Source: Luteibacter sp. OK325
GTDB lineage: Bacteria; Pseudomonadota; Gammaproteobacteria; Xanthomonadales; Rhodanobacteraceae
Assembly: GCF_003050935.1 (NCBI RefSeq)
Contig: NZ_QAOX01000002.1
Location: forward strand, 186,001 to 250,000
Length of the DNA stretch: 64,000 nucleotides
Reading direction: 5' to 3'
Position numbers and translations under genes: made by a program
Notes under the pieces: generated by a model
Databases searched by the model: none
Told to the model about the DNA's origin: nothing
The model's input: the letters and a program-made list of their open reading frames with translations, nothing else
Part shown: piece by piece, positions 17,347 through 25,411 of the stretch
How the letters are laid out: every line of letters starts with the position of its first letter
Numbering within the stretch: the stretch's first letter is position 1

Positions 17347-17871
17347 ATGGCTAAGTTTGTCTTCGGATTGAACCAGTCCCTGGATGGGTACGTCGACCAT
17401 CAGGCGTTTGGCCCTGATCAGGCGCTCTTTCGTCACTTCATCGAGCAAGTGCGCCAACAGACCGGCATGATTTACGGCCGCCGCATGTACGAAGTCATGC
17501 GTTATTGGGACGAAGACTCCCCGGACTGGGATGAAGAAGAGCGCGAGTACGCCGCGGTTTGGCGCAGCCGACCGAAATGGGTGGTGTCGCGTACGCTGAC
17601 ATCGGTCGGCCCGAACGCCAGCCTCATTGGCAATGACGTTGAGTCGGAACTACGGGCGCTGAAGGCCGGGCTTCCCGGGGACATTGAAGTCGCGGGCCCG
17701 GAGCTCGCGCAAAGCCTGGCCGACCTTGGCCTGGTCGATGAATACCAGATCTACCTGCATCCCGTGGTGCTCGGTCACGGCAAACCCCTTTTCGCAGGCC
17801 CTCGGCCGCGACTTAACCTCGCGGCCAGCGAGGTAATCAGTGGAGGCGTCATCAGGCTGACCTACGTGTAA
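17347..17871 (+). CDS. Dihydrofolate reductase-family protein (RibD C-terminal-like)
   Basis: The 174-aa cytoplasmic protein begins MAKFVFGLNQSLDGYVD and continues with MIYGRRMYEVMRYW, KWVVSRTLTS, GDIEVAGPELAQSLADLGLVDEYQIYLHPVVLGHGKPLF. This is the COG0262 / RibD_C pattern of small NADPH-dependent reductases, whose substrates are mostly unknown. ATG 17347 is used because GGGAGAGT lies just upstream; the frame is open further 5' but that segment reads as leader sequence. It is monocistronic by spacing. Confidence 0.85.
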   Translation: MAKFVFGLNQSLDGYVDHQAFGPDQALFRHFIEQVRQQTGMIYGRRMYEVMRYWDEDSPDWDEEEREYAAVWRSRPKWVVSRTLTSVGPNASLIGNDVESELRALKAGLPGDIEVAGPELAQSLADLGLVDEYQIYLHPVVLGHGKPLFAGPRPRLNLAASEVISGGVIRLTYV

Positions 17872-17891
17872 TTGTGTAGCAGCTGGGTACC

Positions 17892-17922
17892 GGCGTAAGT
17901 TACGCCTAACGTTACGCCTAAC
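17892..17922. promoter_or_regulatory. Three TTACGCC half-sites upstream of the DUF2170 gene
   Basis: GGCGTAA (17892-17898) is followed by TTACGCC (17900-17906), and the 12-mer GTTACGCCTAAC is repeated in tandem at 17899-17910 and 17911-17922. One inverted and two direct half-sites lie 28 bases before ATG 17950. This arrangement looks like a regulator binding site, although a small tandem duplication is also possible. Confidence 0.4.
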
Positions 17923-17949
17923 ACTCACCGGAACGGAACCGGTCCGCAT

Positions 17950-18552
17950 ATGCCACCCACCAAGCTAGTCAGTACTGGAGCGGAGCGCCAGAAGGCGTTC
18001 CGTGACCGGATGACACGGATGGGCATGACGATCCCCAGGATCTACATGACCGAGGGCGAGCAGGGGCAGGTCAGGGAGTTCCTGCGGCATCACCGCAACG
18101 AGCGGACCGATCTATTGATCGGTGGGATGGATTTGCAGGCCATGAGCCAGAAATGGACGACGCAGCGCTTGTTCGATGCGTTGCAGGAGCATGCCGGTAA
18201 CCAGCAGCAATTCTCGCGTGTGTGGCTACAGGCCACACCGGCGTCGATCGAACTTGCGTTGGCGGCCTATGGTGACCAGCCAGTGCACCTGGTGGTGACC
18301 GAGTACGACATACGCATGACGACAACGCTCTGCGATCAGCGCACGGTGCAGGATCCCTTGCGCTTCAACGAGGCCTGCCTGCGCCTGGGTCCGAACATGC
18401 CGCTGTCGAATGTGGGCCTGGTGGGCTCGCAGTACATTTTGTTTGGCCAGCTGTCTGCGCATTCGCCGCTGGCGAATATCGTCGAGGAACTCGATGTCAT
18501 GGGTCGGAACGTGATCGATGCACAGGCCGAACTCGCCCACCTGATCGGGTAG
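17950..18552 (+). CDS. DUF2170 (YjfI-like) protein
   Basis: The 200-aa product has a basic N-terminal segment (LVSTGAERQKAFRDRMTRMGM) and a C-terminal domain resembling DUF2170: LVVTEYDIRMTTTLCDQRTV, FNEACLRLGPNMPLSNVGLV, YILFGQLSAHSPLANIVEEL. In E. coli the family member YjfI is encoded beside a PspA-like protein. Here the next gene is a flotillin, another membrane-organising protein, which supports a link to membrane stress. No catalytic motif is visible. Confidence in the family is moderate. Confidence 0.65.
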   Translation: MPPTKLVSTGAERQKAFRDRMTRMGMTIPRIYMTEGEQGQVREFLRHHRNERTDLLIGGMDLQAMSQKWTTQRLFDALQEHAGNQQQFSRVWLQATPASIELALAAYGDQPVHLVVTEYDIRMTTTLCDQRTVQDPLRFNEACLRLGPNMPLSNVGLVGSQYILFGQLSAHSPLANIVEELDVMGRNVIDAQAELAHLIG

Positions 18553-18676
18553 GGAACGACGCCTCAACCCCTCTTATGAGAAGCCTCTCCTGCTCTTTGC
18601 GGCAGCGGCCGCGTGCACGCGAATTTTGTGTCGAGTGAGACGTTTTCCAACTTTTCCAGATGTTCCGCGTTACCAC

Positions 18677-18701
18677 CCCGGTGTTGCGCCGGGCCTTTTT
18701 T
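18677..18701 (+). terminator. Intrinsic terminator upstream of the flotillin gene
   Basis: CCCGGTG (18677-18683) pairs with CGCCGGG (18687-18693) with one G-T wobble and is followed by CC and a run of six T (18696-18701). It lies 125 bases after the DUF2170 stop and 21 bases before the flotillin ATG. It could end the upstream transcript or act as an attenuator for the flotillin gene. Confidence 0.65.
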
Positions 18702-18722
18702 AAACCTTAAGGACATTCAGCC

Positions 18723-20714
18723 ATGACCTGGCTTATTGCTATCGCAGTTGCCGTTGTCGTACTGATCGTGCTCGTCGCTAGTTCCAATGTCATCGTCTAC
18801 ATCCCCAACGATCGCGTCGGCGTGGTCGAACGGCTATGGGGTGCGCCGTCGGTCACTCGGGGACTGATCGCGCTCAATGGCGAGGTGGGTTATCAGCCGA
18901 CCTTGTTGCGTGGTGGTTTGCATTACTTCGTTCCGTTCCAGTATCGCGTGCACAAGGTCGACCTGGTAACCATTCCGCAGGGCGAGATCGGCTACGTTTT
19001 CGCACGTGACGGTCACGATCTGGAGGAGGGCCAGGCACTTGGTCGCACGGTGCAGCCCGGCATCGAGGACGTTGCCGCCTTCTTGCGTGCTAACGGCCAG
19101 AAGGGTCCGCAACGCACCATTCTTCGCGAAGGTACGTATGCGTTCAACGTGGCGCAATTCGCCATCATCACGGCGTCGCGCGTGCATGGATTGCTGCTGT
19201 CCGAAGAAGAGCGCAGCACCATCGACCACATGGGCAGCGTGCTGAAAGAGCGTGGCGGCTTCTCGCCGGTGATCATCGGTGGGCGTCGCGAGAAGGCCTC
19301 GGCGGATGCGGATGACACCGCCAACGACATGCTTGGCGTGGTGACGGTGCACGACGGCCCGGTGCTGCCGCCGGATGAAATCGTCGCGCCGCGCGTAGGC
19401 CAGGATGCGGCCGACAAGGCGACGTTCCACAACAACTTCCAGAATATCGATGCATTCCTGCGTGCCGGGGGTAATCGCGGCCGCCAGCACCAGGTGCTGG
19501 TGGAAGGTACGTACTACATCAATCGCCTGTTCGCGACGGTGGACTTCATCCCCAAGACCGTGGTGCCGGTTGGTTTTGTCGGCGTGGTGGTCTCGTATAT
19601 CGGCAAGGTCGGTACCGACCGCTCGGGCGAGGGTTACTCGCATGGCGAGCTGGTCGACAGTACCTGCCGAGGCGTGTGGAAGGAGCCGTTGCTGCCGGGC
19701 AAGTACGCGTTCAATCTCTACGCGGGCAAGATCCAGCTGGTGCCGACGACCAACTTCATCCTGAAGTGGACGCCGGAGGTGACCAATGTGCACAAGTTCG
19801 ACGAGAACCTCTCCGAGGTGTCGCTGATTACCAAGGACGCCTTCGAGCCGCTGTTGCCGCTATCGGTGGTGGTTCACATCGACTACCGCAAGGCGCCGCT
19901 GGTGGTGCAGCGCTTTGGTGACATCAAGCGCCTGGTCGACCAGACGCTGGATCCGATGGTCAGTGCGTACTTCAAGAACATCGGCCAGACGAAGACGCTC
20001 ATCCAGCTGATCCAGAACCGTGCGGATATCCAGCAGCTGGCCAGTGTCGAGATGATGGAGCGCTTTGCCGCCTACAACCTTGAACTGCAGGAAGTGCTCA
20101 TCGGTACGCCGCATGGCAGCACCGGCAATCCGTCGGGTGCACGTATCGACACGCTGCTCAACCAGCTGCGTGACCGCCAGGTGGCGATCGAGCAGGTGGC
20201 GACGTTCGAACTGCAGGAGCTGTCGGCGGTGAAGGAGCGTTCGTTGCGCGAGGCGCGTGCCAAGACGGATATCCAGGCCGAGCTGACCAATTCGGTGATC
20301 CATATTGATATCAAGAAGAACGTCGGTGACGCCAACGTGGTGGAGGCGAGCAAGCGCGCGAATGTGATCGGTATCGATGCGGATGCCGAACGTCGCCGCC
20401 TGACCGCCGAAGGTGACGGCCGTGCTTCGGCGATCGCCGCGGTGGGTAAGGCTGAGGCCGAAGCGATCCAGGCGAAGTCGGCGGCCTTGACCGGCGAGGG
20501 TGCGCGTCTGCAGCTGATCAATACACTGGGTGCGCAGTTTGCCGAGGCGATTCGCGATGGCAAGATCGCCATCGTGCCGAAGATCTCGCTGGGTGGTGGC
20601 GATGCGGGTGGCAACGGATTGTCTTCGCTGATTCAGTTGGCTAGCTCGTTGTTGGCTGAGCGGGCGGATGCAGAACTCTCCGACGGGAAAGCGTTGCAAA
20701 GCACGCAGGGTTAA
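18723..20714 (+). CDS. Flotillin-like SPFH-domain membrane protein
   Basis: The 663-aa product has an N-terminal membrane anchor (LIAIAVAVVVLIVLVASS) followed by an SPFH region (VYIPNDRVGVVERLWG, RGGLHYFVPFQYRVHKVDLVTIPQGEIGYV). The middle contains FVGVVVSYIG and PLLPLSVVVHIDYRKAPLVVQRFGD. The last third is a long coiled coil ending with EAEAIQAKSAALTGEGARLQ, typical of flotillins. Flotillins scaffold membrane microdomains. A large insertion between the two SPFH segments (about residues 90-275) makes the protein longer than the usual 450-500 residues. TAAGGAC precedes ATG 18723. Confidence 0.85.
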   Translation: MTWLIAIAVAVVVLIVLVASSNVIVYIPNDRVGVVERLWGAPSVTRGLIALNGEVGYQPTLLRGGLHYFVPFQYRVHKVDLVTIPQGEIGYVFARDGHDLEEGQALGRTVQPGIEDVAAFLRANGQKGPQRTILREGTYAFNVAQFAIITASRVHGLLLSEEERSTIDHMGSVLKERGGFSPVIIGGRREKASADADDTANDMLGVVTVHDGPVLPPDEIVAPRVGQDAADKATFHNNFQNIDAFLRAGGNRGRQHQVLVEGTYYINRLFATVDFIPKTVVPVGFVGVVVSYIGKVGTDRSGEGYSHGELVDSTCRGVWKEPLLPGKYAFNLYAGKIQLVPTTNFILKWTPEVTNVHKFDENLSEVSLITKDAFEPLLPLSVVVHIDYRKAPLVVQRFGDIKRLVDQTLDPMVSAYFKNIGQTKTLIQLIQNRADIQQLASVEMMERFAAYNLELQEVLIGTPHGSTGNPSGARIDTLLNQLRDRQVAIEQVATFELQELSAVKERSLREARAKTDIQAELTNSVIHIDIKKNVGDANVVEASKRANVIGIDADAERRRLTAEGDGRASAIAAVGKAEAEAIQAKSAALTGEGARLQLINTLGAQFAEAIRDGKIAIVPKISLGGGDAGGNGLSSLIQLASSLLAERADAELSDGKALQSTQG

Positions 20715-20736
20715 ATGTTGTAGCAAACGTGAGATG

Positions 20737-20786
20737 GGGGAGGGCATCCAGATGATGTCCTCCCCTCGGACTACTGAAGTAGTTTT
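20737..20786 (+). terminator. Tandem hairpins after the flotillin gene
   Basis: GGGGAGGGCATC (20737-20748) pairs with GATGTCCTCCCC (20754-20765 region) with one wobble and a 5-base loop. A second small hairpin, ACTAC/GTAGT (20770-20783), runs into TTTT at 20783-20786. Together they make a plausible rho-independent terminator. Confidence 0.6.
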
Positions 20787-20875
20787 ACGGGATGGCGCTC
20801 CGTACAAGTGACGATGCGCGCTCCATGGGCACCTGACTACAGTGCGATGTTGCATGACGTCCAGGGAGAAAACCC

Positions 20876-23113
20876 GTGCCTAACCTCAGCGATCTGTCAC
20901 TTGAGATGCTAAGCGCTGTCCTGAAGGATCGCGACATCTTCAACCTCTCCAATGTCTATGTCGCCGGTATCGAGGTAACGCAGGCAATTCAGTGGTACGA
21001 GGCCAGGCAACACCTCACGGACAAGAGCGATCAGGGACCCGACAACGGGGTCACTCTTGTTGCCAACAAGCCTGCATGGGTCCGCGTCTATATCGGCGGC
21101 TTCATCGCGCATAGCGGAGTCACGGGCACCCTGACGATGCAGCGTCGTAATGCTCACTTTGCCTGGGAGGATGTTGGTGTTCTCGATCAGCAAGGCTATA
21201 GCAGTGTGAACTACGATCCGGGCACGTCGTATGCCGAAACCCGGCGCCGTCTTTACCACACACTCAACTTTGTCATCCCGGCCGGGAAGATGCGTGGGAA
21301 CTTCCGGGTGGTGGCAAAGATTGAGTCAGCCAGAGGTTCGTCTGCCAGCGGATATGCGGACGTCGATGCGACTTTGTTGCAGACGCTGCAGATACGAGGC
21401 ATCCCCATCCGCTACTGGGGCAAGAACACCGCGGGTAACTCCGTGCAGATCGGCCCGACCACGGCGGCGGAGTTCGCCAGTACGGCCACCTGGGCGATGC
21501 TGACCTATCCTGTCGAGAACGTGCCGAGCATCACCCTGGCAGGCATCTTTACCTGGTCCGAGACGCTGGCCGGACCAGCCGTCGTCCCCGGCGGATGCTC
21601 GACCGGCTGGAACGATCTGCTGTACTGGTTGCAGCTTGCCAAGGTCATCGACGGGACCAAGCCGGGTGTCATCTACTACGGTCTGCTACCTGCCGCCACG
21701 CCCAACGGTCCGGTCATCGGCTGCGACATCGGTGGCGCAAGCGCGGGAATTTCGGGTGACGGCATTACGATGGCCCACGAGATGGGGCACTACCAGGGCT
21801 TCCCCCATTCGCCTTGCGGAAATGTCGGGACGCCCGATGCCAATTATCCTGCATATGAGCCCTACGACACCGTCGGCGCACGCATCGCGAGCATTGGCGA
21901 ATTCGGCCTGGACGTGAGCACGGGAGCGATCTATGACCCGGCCACCACGAAGGATTACATGTCCTACTGCGGTCCGCAGTGGACGTCGCTCTATCACTAC
22001 AACGCCCAGATGGGGAGCAGCTGGTTCAATCCCCGCTACGTCTCCTCGGGCGACCGGCCGGCGTGGTGGGACCACTACCAGCTCTACCGCAAGTACTCCA
22101 TACCGCGCGACCTGCCTCGCCCGGGGCCGGTCGAAGAGTTCCTGGTTCACGAGCGGACCGTTGTGCAGCTCGAGCCATCGATTGTCGTCACCGGCATGCT
22201 TCACGATGGACAGCTCGACATCCGGTCGGTGCTTCGCGTCGACGCCGCTCGGGGGAGTGGCGACAGGGGCGAGGAGCTGCTGGAAATCCTCGATGCTGGC
22301 GGAACTGTCATCGCAAGCGGGGCGTTCCATTACTCCCCCGTGGGCGCGTGTGGGGGGAACAGTGGCGGATCAGGACACGATGGCGGTTGTGGTTGTGGTT
22401 GCGGCGGCCTCGCGGGCGGCCGATCGGAATGTCCGCGCGTCGTACAGGCGATCCTTCCTGATGTGGATGGGGCGGCCGCCATGCGAGTCGTCCGTCGCGG
22501 CGAAGTGGTATGGAAGCGGGAAGCTCCCAAGCGCGTGCACGCCCTCGACGAGGTACGTGCCGAGGTGGGGCATGAAGAGATGGCTGTGGAGTGGCACGTT
22601 TCCGAAGGCGAAGTCAGCGAGACGCACCTTCAGCTATCGAGCGATCGCGGTGAAACCTGGAGCTTGCTGGAGCTCGGAGTGCGGTCGACCACGACGAAGA
22701 TTCCCTTGAATGTTCTCCCGCCCGGTCGCCACCTCGTTCGGGTGCTTGTATCGAACGGATTCCACACCGTGACGTCGAAGCCGGTAGACATTTCGGTCCC
22801 GGCCCGCCCACCTGTGGCGACAATTCACTGGCCGCTGGACGGCGCTACTGTCACTAACACGGCGAAAATGCGGCTTTGGGGAAACGGTATGTCTGCCGGG
22901 ACCGAAGCGCTTCCAGACCGGGCTCATGCCTGGGCAATCGATGGGACCGAGATGGGTGTCGGGCACGATGTTTGGATCACGCCACCGATGGTCGAAGGTG
23001 AGCACGTCGCAACACTCACCGTTCGGGACAGGCATGGCGAAACCAGCATCTCGAGCCGGTTCTGGATATCGGCTAGCGGGTTGGCACCACGCCTGCAGCG
23101 CTCGTCGCGGTAG
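20876..23113 (+). CDS. Metzincin-type zinc metalloprotease without a signal peptide
   Basis: The 745-aa product carries AHEMGHYQGFPHS, a complete HExxHxxGxxH zinc site (H301, E302, H305, H311), and a downstream YMSYCGP that may supply the metzincin Met-turn. About 250 residues of beta-rich N-terminal domain precede it (VYVAGIEVTQAIQWY, WVRVYIGGF). After the protease come a Gly/Cys-rich linker near residues 488-515 and an Ig-like C-terminus (PVATIHWPLDGATV). No signal peptide is visible, unusual for this class, so export by another route or an intracellular role is possible. The start is GTG 20876 with AGGGAG at 20863-20868. The substrate is unknown. Confidence 0.8.
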   Translation: MPNLSDLSLEMLSAVLKDRDIFNLSNVYVAGIEVTQAIQWYEARQHLTDKSDQGPDNGVTLVANKPAWVRVYIGGFIAHSGVTGTLTMQRRNAHFAWEDVGVLDQQGYSSVNYDPGTSYAETRRRLYHTLNFVIPAGKMRGNFRVVAKIESARGSSASGYADVDATLLQTLQIRGIPIRYWGKNTAGNSVQIGPTTAAEFASTATWAMLTYPVENVPSITLAGIFTWSETLAGPAVVPGGCSTGWNDLLYWLQLAKVIDGTKPGVIYYGLLPAATPNGPVIGCDIGGASAGISGDGITMAHEMGHYQGFPHSPCGNVGTPDANYPAYEPYDTVGARIASIGEFGLDVSTGAIYDPATTKDYMSYCGPQWTSLYHYNAQMGSSWFNPRYVSSGDRPAWWDHYQLYRKYSIPRDLPRPGPVEEFLVHERTVVQLEPSIVVTGMLHDGQLDIRSVLRVDAARGSGDRGEELLEILDAGGTVIASGAFHYSPVGACGGNSGGSGHDGGCGCGCGGLAGGRSECPRVVQAILPDVDGAAAMRVVRRGEVVWKREAPKRVHALDEVRAEVGHEEMAVEWHVSEGEVSETHLQLSSDRGETWSLLELGVRSTTTKIPLNVLPPGRHLVRVLVSNGFHTVTSKPVDISVPARPPVATIHWPLDGATVTNTAKMRLWGNGMSAGTEALPDRAHAWAIDGTEMGVGHDVWITPPMVEGEHVATLTVRDRHGETSISSRFWISASGLAPRLQRSSR

Positions 23114-23123
23114 ACGAGGAGAC

Positions 23124-23164
23124 GGATGGACAGCGGCGATCATCGTTACTACCGCTGTCCGTCC
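23124..23164. terminator. Long hairpin between convergent genes
   Basis: GGATGGACAGCGG (23124-23136) pairs with CCGCTGTCCGTCC (23152-23164) over 13 positions with one wobble and a 15-base loop. It lies between the metalloprotease stop and the convergent exported-protein gene. There is no T-tract. Confidence 0.55.
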
Positions 23165-23175
23165 ACCGAACCCAA

Positions 23176-23685
23176 CTACTGTTCGAAGCGCTCCGCAACC
23201 GCAACGGCGCAACCTGTTTGCAGGAGATTCCCCGCCGGGTCGAAGAACTCGACCGTGGCCTGGGGCGTGCTCAATTTGTTCGGCCCGGGCCCCATCTGAA
23301 TCGTCTGGGTGATCTTCTGCGTCTTGACGAGTCCGCCATTCATCGTGATGAAGGCGATGGACGCCGCGCTGTACTGGCCTTTGTGCCTGCCGCGGCTCCA
23401 CACGCCATGGCCGGGACCGCGCTCTGCGGGGTAGAACATGGAGTTGGCCGTGGTTTCGGTCATCGTTCCGCCGTCCGCAAAGGTCAGCAAGGACTGGAAC
23501 GGAGCGCCGACGGGCGCGCCCGATTGGCAGTTATGCAGGGTTATCTGGAACTGCCATGTCCCGGCCAGGTCGCTCGAGTCATCCCTGTCGTCCGAGTCGT
23601 GAGCCGCCACGGCTGACGCGCAGGCTAGGGCGCACGCGCCGATCAGCGCCAACGCTGCCGGCAGCAATCGATATTTCGCGATCAT
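23176..23685 (-). CDS. Exported protein, function unknown (169 aa)
   Basis: MIAKYRLLPAALALIGACALACASAVAA is a signal peptide; a possible lipobox is weak. The mature part starts with an Asp-rich patch (HDSDDRDDSSDLAG) and then a lipocalin-like beta sheet: GTWQFQITLHNCQSG, FQSLLTFADGGTMTE, RGPGHGVWSR, YSAASIAFITMNGGLV, TVEFFDPAGNLL. This resembles exported beta-barrel proteins often found in soil bacteria, of unknown role. ATG 23685 has GGAG upstream and is preferred over the more distal in-frame starts. Confidence 0.65.
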   Translation of the reverse strand: MIAKYRLLPAALALIGACALACASAVAAHDSDDRDDSSDLAGTWQFQITLHNCQSGAPVGAPFQSLLTFADGGTMTETTANSMFYPAERGPGHGVWSRGRHKGQYSAASIAFITMNGGLVKTQKITQTIQMGPGPNKLSTPQATVEFFDPAGNLLQTGCAVAVAERFEQ

Positions 23686-23810
23686 GAGGTTTCTCCACTG
23701 AGTGATTTCGACGGTTGTGACGCTTGCGAAGCGAGAACCCACCCTGTGCCGATTGATCCGCGGCGTTACTTGCCCTGGCTTCCTGCCGTTTGTGACAACT
23801 GAGTGTCTTT

Positions 23811-23828
23811 ATGGCACTCTTGTGCCAT
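23811..23828. promoter_or_regulatory. Inverted repeat upstream of the tetR gene
   Basis: ATGGCAC (23811-23817) and GTGCCAT (23822-23828) form a perfect 7+7 inverted repeat with spacer TCTT, 24 bases before ATG 23852. A TetR regulator commonly binds such a site in its own promoter. Confidence 0.55.
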
Positions 23829-23851
23829 GAACATAGTGCTAGGATCTGGCC

Positions 23852-24541
23852 ATGTCAATCTCCCATTCGAACGATTTTTCGGCGGCTGGCCTGGAGAAGG
23901 GCCGTAGCAGCCAGAAATTGCGCACCCGGCGTGCGTTGCTCGAGACGGCGGCAGCCATGATTGCCAAGGGCTTTCGCCCCACGGTGACTGAAGTGGCGGA
24001 TGCCGCCGACGTTTCACGGCGCACGGCTTACCGCTATTTCCCCACGCAAGTGAAGCTCATGACGGAAGCCGCACTCGAAGGCTTGCGGCCATCCATGGAG
24101 GCTGCGCTCGATGCCGCTCCCACGGGCACGACCACCGGCGCGATCGAAGCGCGCGTGGATGCGTTGGTCGGACAGATGCAACAGCTCGCCCTGGCCAATG
24201 AAGCGTTGCTGCGCACGATGATCCACGAAACCGTTCTGCATTCGCCGGATGACAAACAGCCACCGCGAGGTACGCGCCGAGTCGAGTGGATCGACGCTGC
24301 CGTGCATCCCTTGCGCACACGCCTGGGCCCCGCGTCCTATTCACGCCTGGTGTCGGCGTTGGCGTTGACGACGGGTATCGAGGCACTGCTGGTGCTTCGC
24401 GATATTCGCGGATTGTCAGCCACGCAGGCGGTGCAGGTCAGTCACTGGATGGCACGCGCTCTACTGAAACAGAGCCTTGCCGATCGCGATGCCGAGAAGC
24501 GCAGGGCCCGCGACAAGCGGCGCAAAGCCGAGGAGTCTTAG
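23852..24541 (+). CDS. TetR/AcrR-family transcriptional regulator
   Basis: The 229-aa protein has the TetR N-terminal HTH: LRTRRALLETAAAMIAKGFRPTVTEVADAADVSRRTAYRYFPTQVKLM (about residues 23-70). The C-terminal ligand domain is helical and the tail is strongly basic (DAEKRRARDKRRKAEES). The effector cannot be deduced. An inverted repeat just upstream suggests autoregulation. The SnoaL-like exported protein starts 67 bases downstream and could be its target. Confidence 0.9.
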   Translation: MSISHSNDFSAAGLEKGRSSQKLRTRRALLETAAAMIAKGFRPTVTEVADAADVSRRTAYRYFPTQVKLMTEAALEGLRPSMEAALDAAPTGTTTGAIEARVDALVGQMQQLALANEALLRTMIHETVLHSPDDKQPPRGTRRVEWIDAAVHPLRTRLGPASYSRLVSALALTTGIEALLVLRDIRGLSATQAVQVSHWMARALLKQSLADRDAEKRRARDKRRKAEES

Positions 24542-24608
24542 CAAGAGCCTTGTCGGGCCACCCCGGCAAGCGTAGGCGCGTCAACCACGGGTTATCGGGA
24601 GATCACTC

Positions 24609-25130
24609 ATGACAAGCAGGTTCTTCTCCATCGTTGCAGCAGGCGCCATGGCCTTTGCCCATGCCGCCCCCACCCACGCGGATGCACTGGCCGAGAAGCC
24701 GCTCCGACAATCGCTCGATCGTCTCGCACAAGCATGGAATACCGCCGATGGCGCCATGTGGGCGAACGAATACTGGCCCGAGGGTGAGCTGGTCAATATC
24801 CTCGGCGGCATCATGCCCAATGCCGAGGCAATTCGGGAGCGCCATTCCGCGGTCCTGGCAGGACCCTTCAAGGGCAGCCACTTCGAGAGCACGGTGCGAC
24901 ACATCCAGTTCCTCGGTCCGGACGTGGCGATCGTCGATACCGATATACGGGTGACCAACTTCCATGCCTTGCCGCGCGGGGCGGTCGCGACGTCGCCGGG
25001 TGTGCTGCTGACGCGCATGAAGCATGTCTACCAACGCCGTGACGGCACGTGGCGCATCATCGCTTCGCAGAATACGGCGGTGCTGCCCACGGTCGATGCG
25101 CCACTGACATCGGGTCCCGGTTCGACATGA
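24609..25130 (+). CDS. Exported SgcJ/EcaC-like (SnoaL/DUF4440 fold) protein
   Basis: The 173-aa product has a signal peptide (MTSRFFSIVAAGAMAFAHAA) and a single NTF2/SnoaL-like domain: LAQAWNTADGAMWANEYWPEGELVNILGG, IRERHSAVLAGPFKGSHF, VRHIQFLGPDVAIVDTDIRV, KHVYQRRDGTWRIIASQNT. The SgcJ/EcaC group matches best. The family name includes an oxidoreductase label, but most members have no proven activity. GGGAGA precedes ATG 24609. Confidence 0.8.
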   Translation: MTSRFFSIVAAGAMAFAHAAPTHADALAEKPLRQSLDRLAQAWNTADGAMWANEYWPEGELVNILGGIMPNAEAIRERHSAVLAGPFKGSHFESTVRHIQFLGPDVAIVDTDIRVTNFHALPRGAVATSPGVLLTRMKHVYQRRDGTWRIIASQNTAVLPTVDAPLTSGPGST

Positions 25131-25411
25131 TCGGATCGGCGCGGTAAGTCAGATTCATGAGTTGCTTCGCACATCCCATCGTTACACGCATCCGATGAAA
25201 CGCGGGGTTTTCGGCGAGTAGTTCCACTGAGCGAAAAGAAGTAACTGACGCGAACTTGCCGTATTTGTTTATGCCTGTTGGCGCAACCAAAAGGGGTATT
25301 GCTATTCGCGCCCGAAGAGCAATGACTATGCATTATCAGCGTACTTCTGAATGACCCGATGACTGACCTCGGTGCGATCGCGCACGACCGAGAGTCCATG
25401 AGGGAACTGCT

